DNA of 64,000 nucleotides from Desulfarculaceae bacterium. Lineage in GTDB: Bacteria > Desulfobacterota > Desulfarculia > Desulfarculales > Desulfarculaceae. Shown here piece by piece: positions 16,133 to 24,459 of this stretch (position 1 is its first letter; every line of letters begins with the position of its first letter). Location of the stretch: contig JAIPDO010000003.1 in NCBI GenBank assembly GCA_021737645.1, positions 59,981 to 123,980 on the forward strand, read 5' to 3'. The translations under genes were made by a program, and so were the position numbers. Below the pieces are notes generated by a model. The model did no database searches. It was given only the letters and a program-made list of their open reading frames with translations, and was not told the origin of the DNA.

Positions 16133-17350
16133 ATGAAAAAGCTTTTACTGGTTACTACCTTGGCACTGGCGCTGATGATGACTCTGGCGCCCGCATCCTT
16201 CGCCGCTGATAAAGAGTTGTTGATCGGCGCGCTCTATCCCCGTTCCGGCCCCCTGGCTCTGCTGGGTGAAGAGAGCTGGCGTGGAGCTGAGATCGCCCGC
16301 ATGGTGCGCAACGAGAGCGGCGGAATCGACGGCAAGAAAATCGTGTTCGCCAATGGCGACTGCTCCGATGTGGCCGCAGCCCGTTCCGAGGCGGAAAGGT
16401 TGATCGAAAAGGATGATGTCGGCCTGATCATCGGCTCCTATTCCAGCTCACGCAGCATGGCCGCCACCGAGGTGGCCGCGCGCAAGGGCATTCCCTACTT
16501 TGAACTGGGCGCCATCGCCAACGCCATCACCAAGCGCGGTTACTCCACGGTGTACCGCACCAACAGCACCGCCGCCATGTTCAGCAAGAGCCAGGTAGGC
16601 TTCATCGTCGACTACATTGCCCCGGCTATCGGCAAGAAAGCCAAGGACATCAAGGTTTCCGTGGCCCACGAGGACTCGGATTACGGCACCTCCGTGGCCG
16701 CCAGCTTCAAAGGCCTGGCCGAAAAAGCCGGCCTGCAGGTGGTTTCAATCGAGCCTTACGCCTCCTCCTCCAGCGACCTGTCGCCGGTTGTCTTCCGTCT
16801 GAAGAAGGCCGATCCCGATGTGATCGTGCTCGTGTGCTACGCCAACGACGCCATCCTGTTGGGCCGTCAGGCTGCCGAATTCAAGCTTAACAAGCCCTTC
16901 ATCGCCACCGGCGGCGGCCACAGCCTGCAGAGCTTCGCAAAGGCCCTGGGCAAGAATTCCGACGGTATATTTAACGTCGACTTCACCCAGTACGATGTAA
17001 ACACCAAGTTCACCCCTGGCCTGACGAAGTTCCTGGAGCTCTACCGCAAAACCTTCAAGGAAGAGCCTCGCTCGGGCCACAGCCTGACCAACTTCATGGG
17101 CGCCAACGTGGTCTTCGACATCATTCAGAAGGCCGGCGGCACCCTCAATCCCGAGAAGATTCGTAAAGCGGCCATGTCCGTGGACATTCCGCTGGGCAAG
17201 ACCGCCAACGGCTGGGGCGTCAAGTTCGACGAGAACGGCCAGAACGTCCGTGCGGCAGCGTTCGTGTCCCAGTGGCGCGGCGGCAAGCTGCTCACCGTGT
17301 ACCCCTTGGGTGCCGCGGTGACCGAGGCCGTGCTTCCCAACAAGAAGTAG
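16133..17350 (+). CDS. Periplasmic substrate-binding protein, branched-chain amino acid ABC type
   Basis: A 405-residue LivK-like protein. ATG 16133 follows AGGGAGGG and opens a typical signal peptide (MKKLLLVTTLALALMM, cleavage after ASFAA). Mature features are LIGALYPRSGPLALLGEE, GLIIGSYSSSRSMAATEVA and the type I periplasmic-binding fold throughout. These transporters handle amino acids but also aromatic acids, urea and amides, so the name of the substrate should stay open. It belongs to the livHMGF genes 385 bp downstream; the intervening stem-loop at 17363-17402 probably raises its level over the membrane subunits. Confidence 0.92.
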   Translation: MKKLLLVTTLALALMMTLAPASFAADKELLIGALYPRSGPLALLGEESWRGAEIARMVRNESGGIDGKKIVFANGDCSDVAAARSEAERLIEKDDVGLIIGSYSSSRSMAATEVAARKGIPYFELGAIANAITKRGYSTVYRTNSTAAMFSKSQVGFIVDYIAPAIGKKAKDIKVSVAHEDSDYGTSVAASFKGLAEKAGLQVVSIEPYASSSSDLSPVVFRLKKADPDVIVLVCYANDAILLGRQAAEFKLNKPFIATGGGHSLQSFAKALGKNSDGIFNVDFTQYDVNTKFTPGLTKFLELYRKTFKEEPRSGHSLTNFMGANVVFDIIQKAGGTLNPEKIRKAAMSVDIPLGKTANGWGVKFDENGQNVRAAAFVSQWRGGKLLTVYPLGAAVTEAVLPNKK

Positions 17351-17362
17351 ATTCAATGGTCA

Positions 17363-17402
17363 TTACCGGTGCCTCCCCTCTTCGGGGGGGAGGCACCGGT
17401 AA
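17363..17402 (+). other. Strong intercistronic stem-loop after the binding-protein gene
   Basis: A 16-bp perfect stem, TTACCGGTGCCTCCCC pairing with GGGGAGGCACCGGTAA, spans 17363-17402 and starts 12 bp after the stop codon. No T tract follows, so it is more likely an mRNA 3'-end stabiliser or partial attenuator than a simple terminator. Confidence 0.8.
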
Positions 17403-17735
17403 ATAAGCTCGACTGATTCACTACCCCAAGCACGCGGGCCGGGAGTGGACGGAACCCGTTCAAACCGATTCCGCGCCTCTCGCGGAGGCGGCCCGGCAAA
17501 AGGCGCGAACTTCCCACGCGCCGCCGGGCCTCCGGGCAAGGGGCACGGGGTTGCTCCCGGCCTTGGGCTCCAGACCAGGCGGCTGAGGGCCTGGCGGGTG
17601 GGGTAAGGATGACGGCGGCCAACGGTGCGCAAGCCAAATTAGCTTGACGCCGTTTTAGTCGAAATCCCCAGGATCAGGGCTTAGTTACCTCCCACAGGGA
17701 CCATCTAAAAAACCAGAGATGGAAGTAGAGTACCT
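17403..17735. other. Non-coding gap before livH
   Basis: About 330 bp without a convincing gene; GC-rich open frames on the minus strand lack ribosome sites and family resemblance. A separate promoter for livHMGF may lie here, but I see no clear consensus pair. Confidence 0.4.
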
Positions 17736-18623
17736 ATGGAGTTGATTGTCCAAGTCTGCGTATCGGGTCTCCTTCTTGGTGGGATCTACGCACTTATCAG
17801 CATCGGGTTAAACCTGATCTTCGGCGTGGTCCGCATCATCAACTTCGCCCACGGCGAGATGGTCATGGTGGCCATGTACCTGACCTTCTGGCTCAACTAT
17901 TTCTTCGGCATGGACCCATACGTGTCGACGATCATCGTGTTGCCGGTAATGTTTTTGTTCGGCGTCTTGATCCAGCGGGTCATAGTCCAGCCGATCCAGA
18001 ACTCCTCGGCAAACATGAAAATTTTCGCCACGGTCGCTCTTTCCCTGATTTTGCAAAACGTGGCCCTGATCGTTTGCAAGGGCAACTTCCGCACGGTTCA
18101 GGTCCCCTACGGGATGAGCACCATTGAGTTGGCGGGCATATTCATCAGCGTTCCCAGGCTGGTGGCCTTCTTCGCCGCGCTGGCTTCGATTACCCTTCTT
18201 TACTATTTCCTTAAGAACACCTACACCGGCAAGGCCCTCCGGGCCATCGTGGAGGATGACACCATCGCCCGCCTGATGGGCGTCAAGGTGCAAAACCTCT
18301 ACCTCCTGGCCTTTGGAATCGGCTGCGCGTTCTCGGCCCTGGGCGGCGTTTTGCTCATGCCTTTCAGCTCGGTGTACCCCTCCGTTGGCATACCCTTTAC
18401 TCTCATCGCCTTCATCGTGGTGGTGTTGGGTGGGCTGGGCAGCATGGGCGGCACCTTCCTGGCCGGGCTTTTCATCGGTGTGGTAGAGGCGGTAGGCGGC
18501 ACTTACGTTTCCCCGGCACTGAAGGAAGCGATTTACTTCGGCATCTTCATCATCGCGATCCTCATCCGGCCCCAAGGAATTTTTGGGAAGGGTAAAGGCT
18601 CCGAGGAGGTTGGTTTAAAGTGA
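17736..18623 (+). CDS. livH: Branched-chain amino acid-type ABC permease (LivH-like)
   Basis: A 295-residue inner-membrane permease with about eight hydrophobic segments. The LivH hallmark GLLLGGIYALISIGLNLIFGVVRIINFAHGE occupies the first 40 residues, and the EAA-like loop GKALRAIVEDDTIARLMGV lies near residue 168. It pairs with the LivM-like permease, whose gene overlaps it by 4 bp. Confidence 0.93.
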   Translation: MELIVQVCVSGLLLGGIYALISIGLNLIFGVVRIINFAHGEMVMVAMYLTFWLNYFFGMDPYVSTIIVLPVMFLFGVLIQRVIVQPIQNSSANMKIFATVALSLILQNVALIVCKGNFRTVQVPYGMSTIELAGIFISVPRLVAFFAALASITLLYYFLKNTYTGKALRAIVEDDTIARLMGVKVQNLYLLAFGIGCAFSALGGVLLMPFSSVYPSVGIPFTLIAFIVVVLGGLGSMGGTFLAGLFIGVVEAVGGTYVSPALKEAIYFGIFIIAILIRPQGIFGKGKGSEEVGLK

Positions 18624-19603
18624 GAACTAACAAGCTGATAATAGCCACAGCCATACTGATGCTGGGGTTGTTGGTGGTGCCTGTGTTCTTCACCTCCACC
18701 TTCATTTTGCACATGTTCACCCTGGTGTTCTTTTACATAGCCTTGACCGCGGCCTGGAACATACCGGCCTTTGGCGGCAAGTTCTCTTTGGGGCACGCGG
18801 CCTTCTTCGGCCTGGGTGGCTACACGGCCGCCATTCTCTACGTCAAGTGCGGCATATCACCCTATATAGGCATGTTCGCCGGCACCTTCGTGGCCATGTT
18901 GGGCGGGGTGATCCTGAGCTTCCCCCTGGTTCGCTTGAAGGGCCCATTCTTCACCCTGGCTTCCATCGCCTTTGCCGAGGTGCTGCGCATGGTGGCCGTG
19001 GACTGGCGTTCCCTGACCAACGGCTCGGTGGGCATCAACATTCCCTTCAAGCCCGGCTGGCTCAACCTAACCTTTACCAGCGGCATGCCCTTTTATTACA
19101 TAGCCATGGGCTTGGCCATCGCGGTGATCCTGTTGTCCTGGTGGATTCGCAGTTCATCTCTGGGATACCATTTGCGGGCCGCGGCGGCCGACGAGGACGC
19201 GGCCAAAGCCTTGGGCATCAACACGGCCAAGTCGCACTTCCTGGGCCTGATGTGGAGTTCGGGGCTCACCGGCCTGATCGGCGTGTTGTACGTCTTCTAT
19301 AACTACGTGCTCGAACCCGGCAGCGGCTTTTCCATGGACCGGTTCTCCCTGCAACCGGCCATGAACGGCATCATCGGCGGCATGGGGACTATTTGGGGCC
19401 CGGTTATCGGCGCCATCATCATGACGCCTCTGGGCGAGTTCCTGCGCTTCTACCTGGGGACCATCCAACAGGGCCTTAACTTCGTGGTTTACGGCCTGAT
19501 GCTCATCGCCGTGGTCAACTTCGTACCCGGCGGCATCGTTTCGTTGATGGAGCCCTGGTTCAAAAAGAAGAAATCCGGCGACTCCTCTGCTGCGGACAAC
19601 TAG
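18620..19603 (+). CDS. livM: Branched-chain amino acid-type ABC permease (LivM-like)
   Basis: A 327-residue permease starting at GTG 18620, overlapping the livH stop by 4 bp. Typical LivM features are FGGKFSLGHAAFFGLGGYTAA near residue 51, LGYHLRAAAADEDAAKALGI near residue 182 and GGMGTIWGPVIGA near residue 252, with about nine membrane segments. It is the second half of the transport channel of the Liv-type importer. Confidence 0.93.
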   Translation: MRTNKLIIATAILMLGLLVVPVFFTSTFILHMFTLVFFYIALTAAWNIPAFGGKFSLGHAAFFGLGGYTAAILYVKCGISPYIGMFAGTFVAMLGGVILSFPLVRLKGPFFTLASIAFAEVLRMVAVDWRSLTNGSVGINIPFKPGWLNLTFTSGMPFYYIAMGLAIAVILLSWWIRSSSLGYHLRAAAADEDAAKALGINTAKSHFLGLMWSSGLTGLIGVLYVFYNYVLEPGSGFSMDRFSLQPAMNGIIGGMGTIWGPVIGAIIMTPLGEFLRFYLGTIQQGLNFVVYGLMLIAVVNFVPGGIVSLMEPWFKKKKSGDSSAADN

Positions 19604-19623
19604 CCGGCTGGAATGGTGGAATT

Positions 19624-20349
19624 ATGGATGACCTGCTAGTAGTGAAAGACCTGACCAAGAACTTCGGCGGCTTGGCCGCCGTGAGTGAGGTCAGCTTCGA
19701 GGTGCGCCGTGGCGAAATTTTGGGCCTCATCGGCCCCAACGGCGCGGGCAAGACCACCCTGTTCAACCTCATATCCGGCCTGTTGGCCAGCGATAGGGGC
19801 ACCATCAAGCTGGAGGGCGAGGAGCTGGCCAAGAAGCCGCCCTACAAGCGCAGCGCCATGGGTGTGGGCAGGACTTTTCAGGTGGTGCGCCCCTTTGACA
19901 TGACGGTGCTGGAAAACGTCATGGTGCCCATCTTCGCCCATTACAAGACCTCCAAGGAGGCCAAAGAAAAGGCCTTCGAGATATTGGAGATGGTCAGGCT
20001 GGACAAACTGGCCGACAAAATGCCCAGCAACCTGACCCTGGCCCAGCGCAAACGCATCGAGGTGGCCAGGGCCTTGGCCACCAAACCAAAGCTTTTGCTT
20101 CTGGACGAGGTTTTGGCCGGCCTGAACCCATCCGAGGTGGCTGAAAACCTGCCCCTGATCCGCCAGGTTCGCGACAGCGGCGTGACCATCCTGTTCATCG
20201 AGCACTTGATGGACGCCATGATGGCCATATCCGAGCGGGTATTGGTGATGGACCAAGGTGCGCTCATCGCATGCGGTACTCCCGACGAAGTGACCAGTGA
20301 CCAGTGCGTCATCACGGCGTATCTGGGCGAGGAGGCGCCAGAGTGTTAA
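19624..20349 (+). CDS. livG: ABC transporter ATP-binding protein (LivG-like)
   Basis: A 241-residue ATPase with Walker A GPNGAGKTT near residue 37 and Walker B LLLLDEVLAGLNP near residue 157. The LivG feature GVGRTFQVVRPFDMTVLENVMV lies near residue 80. The usual LSGG signature is replaced by NLTLAQRKRIEVARAL near residue 137, a variant common in LivG-type proteins (LTLGxQRRLEIARAL). It powers the importer together with LivF. Confidence 0.92.
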   Translation: MDDLLVVKDLTKNFGGLAAVSEVSFEVRRGEILGLIGPNGAGKTTLFNLISGLLASDRGTIKLEGEELAKKPPYKRSAMGVGRTFQVVRPFDMTVLENVMVPIFAHYKTSKEAKEKAFEILEMVRLDKLADKMPSNLTLAQRKRIEVARALATKPKLLLLDEVLAGLNPSEVAENLPLIRQVRDSGVTILFIEHLMDAMMAISERVLVMDQGALIACGTPDEVTSDQCVITAYLGEEAPEC

Positions 20350-21047
20350 ACATCGAAAAGCTTGATTCCTACTACGGCGACTTCCAGGCGCTCAGAGATG
20401 TTAACCTGGAAGTCAAGGAAGGCAAGATCGTCGCCCTGCTGGGGCCCAATGCGGCCGGCAAGACCACCTTGCTTTCCACCATCAGCGGCATGGTCCCCTA
20501 CCGTGCGGGCAGCATCTCCTTTCAAGGGCAACACATAAACGCCATGTACCCCGAGGACATCGTGTCCCTGGGTATAGCCCTGGTTCCCGAGGGCCGCAGG
20601 CTTTTCGGCACCTTGACCGTGCTGGAAAACCTGGAAATGGGCGCCTACGCCAAGCACGCCCGCAAGGACCTCCAAAAGAACCTGGACAAGATGTTCGAGT
20701 TGTTCCCCATCCTCAAGGAGCGCTCCACCCAGCAGGCAGGATCGCTCTCCGGCGGCGAGCAGCAAATGTGCGCCATCGCCCGTGGGCTCATGACCGAACC
20801 TCGCCTGTTGATGATCGACGAGATGTCCCTGGGCCTGTCGCCGGTGTTGGTGAAGGAGATGTTCAGGATGGTCTCCGAGATCGCCAGCACCGGAGTGACC
20901 ATCTTCCTGGTGGAGCAGCAGGTAAACCACGCGTTGAAGGTGGCCGACGAAGCCTACATCATGGAAAAGGGCACGGTGGTTTTGCACGGCCCCAGCTCCG
21001 AGATCGCCAACGACGATTACGTCAAGACGGTATATCTAGGGAAGTAG
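20343..21047 (+). CDS. livF: ABC transporter ATP-binding protein (LivF-like)
   Basis: A 234-residue ATPase. GTG 20343 overlaps the livG stop by 7 bp and gives a standard LivF N-terminus (MLNIEKLDSYYGDFQALRDVNLEV). Walker A is GPNAAGKTT near residue 37, signature LSGGEQQMCAIARGLM near residue 136 and Walker B LLMIDEMSLGLSP near residue 156. It is the second ATPase of the importer. Confidence 0.93.
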   Translation: MLNIEKLDSYYGDFQALRDVNLEVKEGKIVALLGPNAAGKTTLLSTISGMVPYRAGSISFQGQHINAMYPEDIVSLGIALVPEGRRLFGTLTVLENLEMGAYAKHARKDLQKNLDKMFELFPILKERSTQQAGSLSGGEQQMCAIARGLMTEPRLLMIDEMSLGLSPVLVKEMFRMVSEIASTGVTIFLVEQQVNHALKVADEAYIMEKGTVVLHGPSSEIANDDYVKTVYLGK

Positions 21048-21058
21048 GCACACCCCCC

Positions 21059-22084
21059 ATGAAAGCCTTTGTAAAACATGGCAAGGAGCCGGGCCAAGCG
21101 GCGGTGCAAGACGTAGCGCGCCCCGCTCCAGGCCCTGGCGAGGTGCTTATCAAAGTCGCCGGCTGCGGCATCTGCGGCAGCGACCTGCATGCCTTCAACA
21201 ACGACCCCGGCTACGAGTTCGTGACCCCGCCGGTGATCCTGGGTCACGAGTTTTCCGGGGTGGTGGTGGAGACCGGCCCTGGGGTGGACCCGGAAAAGGT
21301 GGGCGACCACGTCACCGCCGTGGCCATCCAGGGCTGTCTGAAGTGCCCCGCCTGCCTTTCGGGCAACAGCCACCTGTGCCCGGAACGTCAGGTCATCGGC
21401 CTGCACTTCAACGGCGCCATGGCTGGCTTCGTGGTTACCAAGGCGGACCAGCTCTTGTCCCTGCCCAGCAATCTGGACCTGTCCCTGGCTCCCTTGGTGG
21501 AGCCGGTGTCGGTGGCGCTGCACGCCCTCAGGCGCACGGTGATCCGCCCCGGCGACAAGGTGGTGGTCAGCGGACCCGGCCCCATCGGGCTGCTTTGCGC
21601 CAGTCTGGCCAAGCTCCACGGGGCAAAGGTTTTGCTCTTGGGCATGAACCGAGACGCCGCGGTGCGCCTGCCGGCGGCCCAGCGCCTGGGCTTGGAAACG
21701 GCCATCGTGGAAGGCGAGTCGCCCCAGGAATTGGTGCGCTCCACCTTTGGCCCCGGCATGGCCGACCTGTTCATCGAGGCCTCCGGCTCCACCGCAGCCT
21801 TGAAGGCCGGTTTCAACCTGGTGCACCGGGGCGGCACGGTTCTCATCGTGGCTCTGTACAACGGCGAGTTGACCTGGTTCCCCAGCCCCGCGGTGCGAGA
21901 TGAGCTAACCATATTGCTCAGCTACGCCAGCACCCGGCCGGACTATAAGCAGGCCATAAGCCTCATGGCCGACCAGGCCATGGACTTTTCGGTCTTGGCC
22001 CAGCCTTTCCCCTTGGAAAAGGCCGAAGAGGCTTTCCAGGAGGCCCTGGGCGGCCAACTGCTGAAACCCGTACTGGTCGTTTGA
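21059..22084 (+). CDS. Zinc-dependent alcohol dehydrogenase (medium-chain dehydrogenase)
   Basis: A 341-residue MDR protein of the sorbitol/threonine dehydrogenase group starting at ATG 21059, 11 bp after livF. Catalytic zinc ligands are in GCGICGSDLHAF near residue 37 and GHEFSGVV near residue 62; four structural-zinc cysteines lie in a CLKCPACLSGNSHLC segment near residue 93; the NAD fold has SGPGPIGLLCA near residue 170. It likely oxidises a polyol or secondary alcohol. Together with the SDR and Fe-ADH it gives the unit three alcohol dehydrogenases of different folds. Confidence 0.92.
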   Translation: MKAFVKHGKEPGQAAVQDVARPAPGPGEVLIKVAGCGICGSDLHAFNNDPGYEFVTPPVILGHEFSGVVVETGPGVDPEKVGDHVTAVAIQGCLKCPACLSGNSHLCPERQVIGLHFNGAMAGFVVTKADQLLSLPSNLDLSLAPLVEPVSVALHALRRTVIRPGDKVVVSGPGPIGLLCASLAKLHGAKVLLLGMNRDAAVRLPAAQRLGLETAIVEGESPQELVRSTFGPGMADLFIEASGSTAALKAGFNLVHRGGTVLIVALYNGELTWFPSPAVRDELTILLSYASTRPDYKQAISLMADQAMDFSVLAQPFPLEKAEEAFQEALGGQLLKPVLVV

Positions 22085-22141
22085 CAGGAGCCGAGCCATT
22101 GGCCTTTCGCTTTTCGTTGCCCCCCAAGGAGCGAGCGGGTC

Positions 22142-22408
22142 ATGCGAGTGGAACTTTCCCAGGCTTTTGAAAAGATGGCAGGCCGCCCCTGCATAGAGAT
22201 CAGCCTGCAAGGGCCTACGCCCCTGCGCGATGTCCTAGGGCTTTTAGCGCGGGAGTGCGAGGCCTTTACCAAGTACCTGCTCTACCGGGACGATGCTTTG
22301 CTGGGGGCTCACCTTAGCGTTTTTTCTTCGGGAAAATTCTTGAAGCTCGATGACCCCGTGGACCACGGGGACACCTTGAAATTATTCCTGCCGGTCACCG
22401 GCGGTTGA
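22142..22408 (+). CDS. MoaD/ThiS-like ubiquitin-fold protein
   Basis: An 88-residue beta-grasp protein ending in a C-terminal Gly-Gly (FLPVTGG), the tail that is adenylated and thiocarboxylated in MoaD and ThiS. It sits 14 bp before the tungsten AOR gene, a common arrangement for AOR-linked MoaD proteins that may supply pterin dithiolene sulfur. MoaA, MoaE and MoeB are not in the window. Confidence 0.85.
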   Translation: MRVELSQAFEKMAGRPCIEISLQGPTPLRDVLGLLARECEAFTKYLLYRDDALLGAHLSVFSSGKFLKLDDPVDHGDTLKLFLPVTGG

Positions 22409-22422
22409 CGGAGGTAGCTACC

Positions 22423-24258
22423 ATGTCGGGATATCATCGCAAACTTCTAAGGGTGGACTTGAGCAGGAGCGACGTCCGGAATCAAGAGCTTGATCCCGAG
22501 TTTACCGATGCCTTCATGGGGGGCGCCGGTGTGGCGGCCAAGCTGCTCTATGATGAGACCTCGCCGGACACCGACCCCCTGAGCCCTGAAAACCTGTTCA
22601 TCGCCATGACCGGGCCCTTCACCGGCACCAAGGTGCCTTCCTCGGGCCGCCATCACATCGCGGGCCGCTCTCCCCAGACCGGCATTTTTGGCGAGGCCAA
22701 CGTGGGCGGCTCTTGGGGGGTGATGCTCAGAAAAGCCGGTTACGACGGGGTGGTGGTCACCGGCAAGGCCGACAAGCCGGTTTATCTGGCCATCAGCAAC
22801 GACAAGGTGGAGATCCGTGACGCCGGGGAGATCTGGGGCCAGGACGCCGAGGAGTCGGCCAAGTGGCTCAAGTCCAAAACCTCGCCCAAGGCAGCGTCGG
22901 CGGTGATCGGCCAAGCCGGTGAGCGCCTGGCCCCCATCGCCGGGGTTCCCCATATCGGTACCCTGACCAGGGCGGCGGCCCGCACCGGCCTGGGCGCGGT
23001 GCTGGGCTCCAAGAATCTCAAGGCCCTGGTGGCCGTGGGCAACGGCCCGGTGCCGGTGGCCGACCCCGATGGTCTGGAGCAGAGCGTCAAAAATCTGCTC
23101 AAGCGCATCACCACCGCCACCGAGACCTTTGGCCAGTACGGCACCGGCGGCGGGGCCGAGAACTACGAAAAGGCGGGCAACTTCCCCCTGAAGAACTGGC
23201 AGCAGGGGCGCTGGGAAGGTGTGTCCAAGATAAACGGCGTGGTGCTCCACGACACGGTGCTCACCGGGCGCAAGGGTTGCTGGCGCTGCCCCATCGCTTG
23301 CGGCCGGCACATCAAGATCACCGAGGGCCCCTACGCCGGGCTGGAGGGGGCGGGTCCGGAATACGAGACCATGGGCACCATGGGCGGCGAGTGCCTGGTG
23401 GATGACCTGGAGGCCATCTGCAAGGCCAACGACCTGTGCAACCGCTACGGCCTGGACACCATATCCACCGGAGCCACCATCGCCTTTGCCATGGAGGCCT
23501 TTGAAAAGGGCCTGATCACCACCAAGGACACCGGCGGGGTGGAGCTGACCTGGGGCAACGCCCAGGCCCTGGTGGAGATGGTGGACAAGATGGGCAAGCG
23601 CGAGGGCATAGGCGAGCTGATGAGCCGCGGCTCCAAGGCCATGGCCGAGGCTTTGGGACACAATGCCGGCGAGTTTGCGGTGCATGTCAAGGGCCTGGAG
23701 CCCTCGGCTCACGACCCTCGGCGCTTTTTCAGTCAGGCCCTTTCCTACGGCACCGCCGCCCGGGGCGCCTGCCACAACGCCAGTTGGAGCCACCCCTACG
23801 AGTTGGCCATGACCATGCCCGAGATCGGCATTGACGAGCCTCAGGACGCCTATCAGGTGGAAGGCAAGGCGGCATTCACCGCCACGCTGCAAAACCTGAT
23901 GTGCATGCAAGACAGTGCTCTGCTGTGCCGCTTCACGCAGATCGGCAAGGCGGTGACCGTAAACGACGTGGTGGAGTGGATGTCCCTGGTCACCGGCAAG
24001 CAGTGGGACGTGGAATCGCTGATGAAGGTGGGCGATCGCGTGTTCAACATGAAGCGCCTTTACAACACCCGCCTAGGCATCAGCCGCAAAGACGACTTTT
24101 TGCCGCCGCGCTTCATGACCCTGAACCGAGAGGGCGAGGATCTGACCAACCAACTGCCGCCCATGGGACGCCTGCTCAGCGACTATTATAAGCACCGCGG
24201 CTGGAGCGAGGAGGGAATTCCCACCCCGCAGACCCTGAGTGAACTGGGCATCGCCTAA
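22423..24258 (+). CDS. aor: Aldehyde:ferredoxin oxidoreductase (tungsten enzyme)
   Basis: A 611-residue AOR. ATG 22423 follows GGAGG at 22410-22414; the upstream in-frame TTG at 22405 would include that site. The N-terminal pterin-binding domain is evident (LRVDLSRS, AVIGQAGERLAPIAGV, RTGLGAVLGSKNLKAL). The [4Fe-4S] ligands CWRCPIAC (CxxCxxxC) lie near residues 286-293 with a fourth Cys in MQDSALLCRF near residue 503. The enzyme oxidises aldehydes to acids with ferredoxin as acceptor and carries a tungsten bispterin cofactor. TupABC in the same window can import the metal. Confidence 0.95.
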   Translation: MSGYHRKLLRVDLSRSDVRNQELDPEFTDAFMGGAGVAAKLLYDETSPDTDPLSPENLFIAMTGPFTGTKVPSSGRHHIAGRSPQTGIFGEANVGGSWGVMLRKAGYDGVVVTGKADKPVYLAISNDKVEIRDAGEIWGQDAEESAKWLKSKTSPKAASAVIGQAGERLAPIAGVPHIGTLTRAAARTGLGAVLGSKNLKALVAVGNGPVPVADPDGLEQSVKNLLKRITTATETFGQYGTGGGAENYEKAGNFPLKNWQQGRWEGVSKINGVVLHDTVLTGRKGCWRCPIACGRHIKITEGPYAGLEGAGPEYETMGTMGGECLVDDLEAICKANDLCNRYGLDTISTGATIAFAMEAFEKGLITTKDTGGVELTWGNAQALVEMVDKMGKREGIGELMSRGSKAMAEALGHNAGEFAVHVKGLEPSAHDPRRFFSQALSYGTAARGACHNASWSHPYELAMTMPEIGIDEPQDAYQVEGKAAFTATLQNLMCMQDSALLCRFTQIGKAVTVNDVVEWMSLVTGKQWDVESLMKVGDRVFNMKRLYNTRLGISRKDDFLPPRFMTLNREGEDLTNQLPPMGRLLSDYYKHRGWSEEGIPTPQTLSELGIA

Positions 24259-24459
24259 GCGAGACCATAGGGGCACGGGTCTCCGGGGTGGCCGGAACGC
24301 CGCGCCACAGGCCCTTGTCTCGTGGCCCCGGCGATGCCTTTACCCGCCCTGCCAAAAGATAAGGTTGATTCAACGGCCGCAAGTTCGGTTGAATACAGCA
24401 GGCGGTAGAAACCGCCCAAGGAACGCAGCCTGAGTGGTATGCGAGGCAAGGTCTGAATA

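Noticed and set aside
17363..17402. Intrinsic terminator after the binding-protein gene
   Set aside because: The stem is strong but no T run follows, and the downstream genes complete the same transporter.
17353..17637. Minus-strand open frames between the binding protein and livH
   Set aside because: Pro/Arg/Ala-rich translations typical of GC-rich chance frames; the 3' end runs through the stem-loop.
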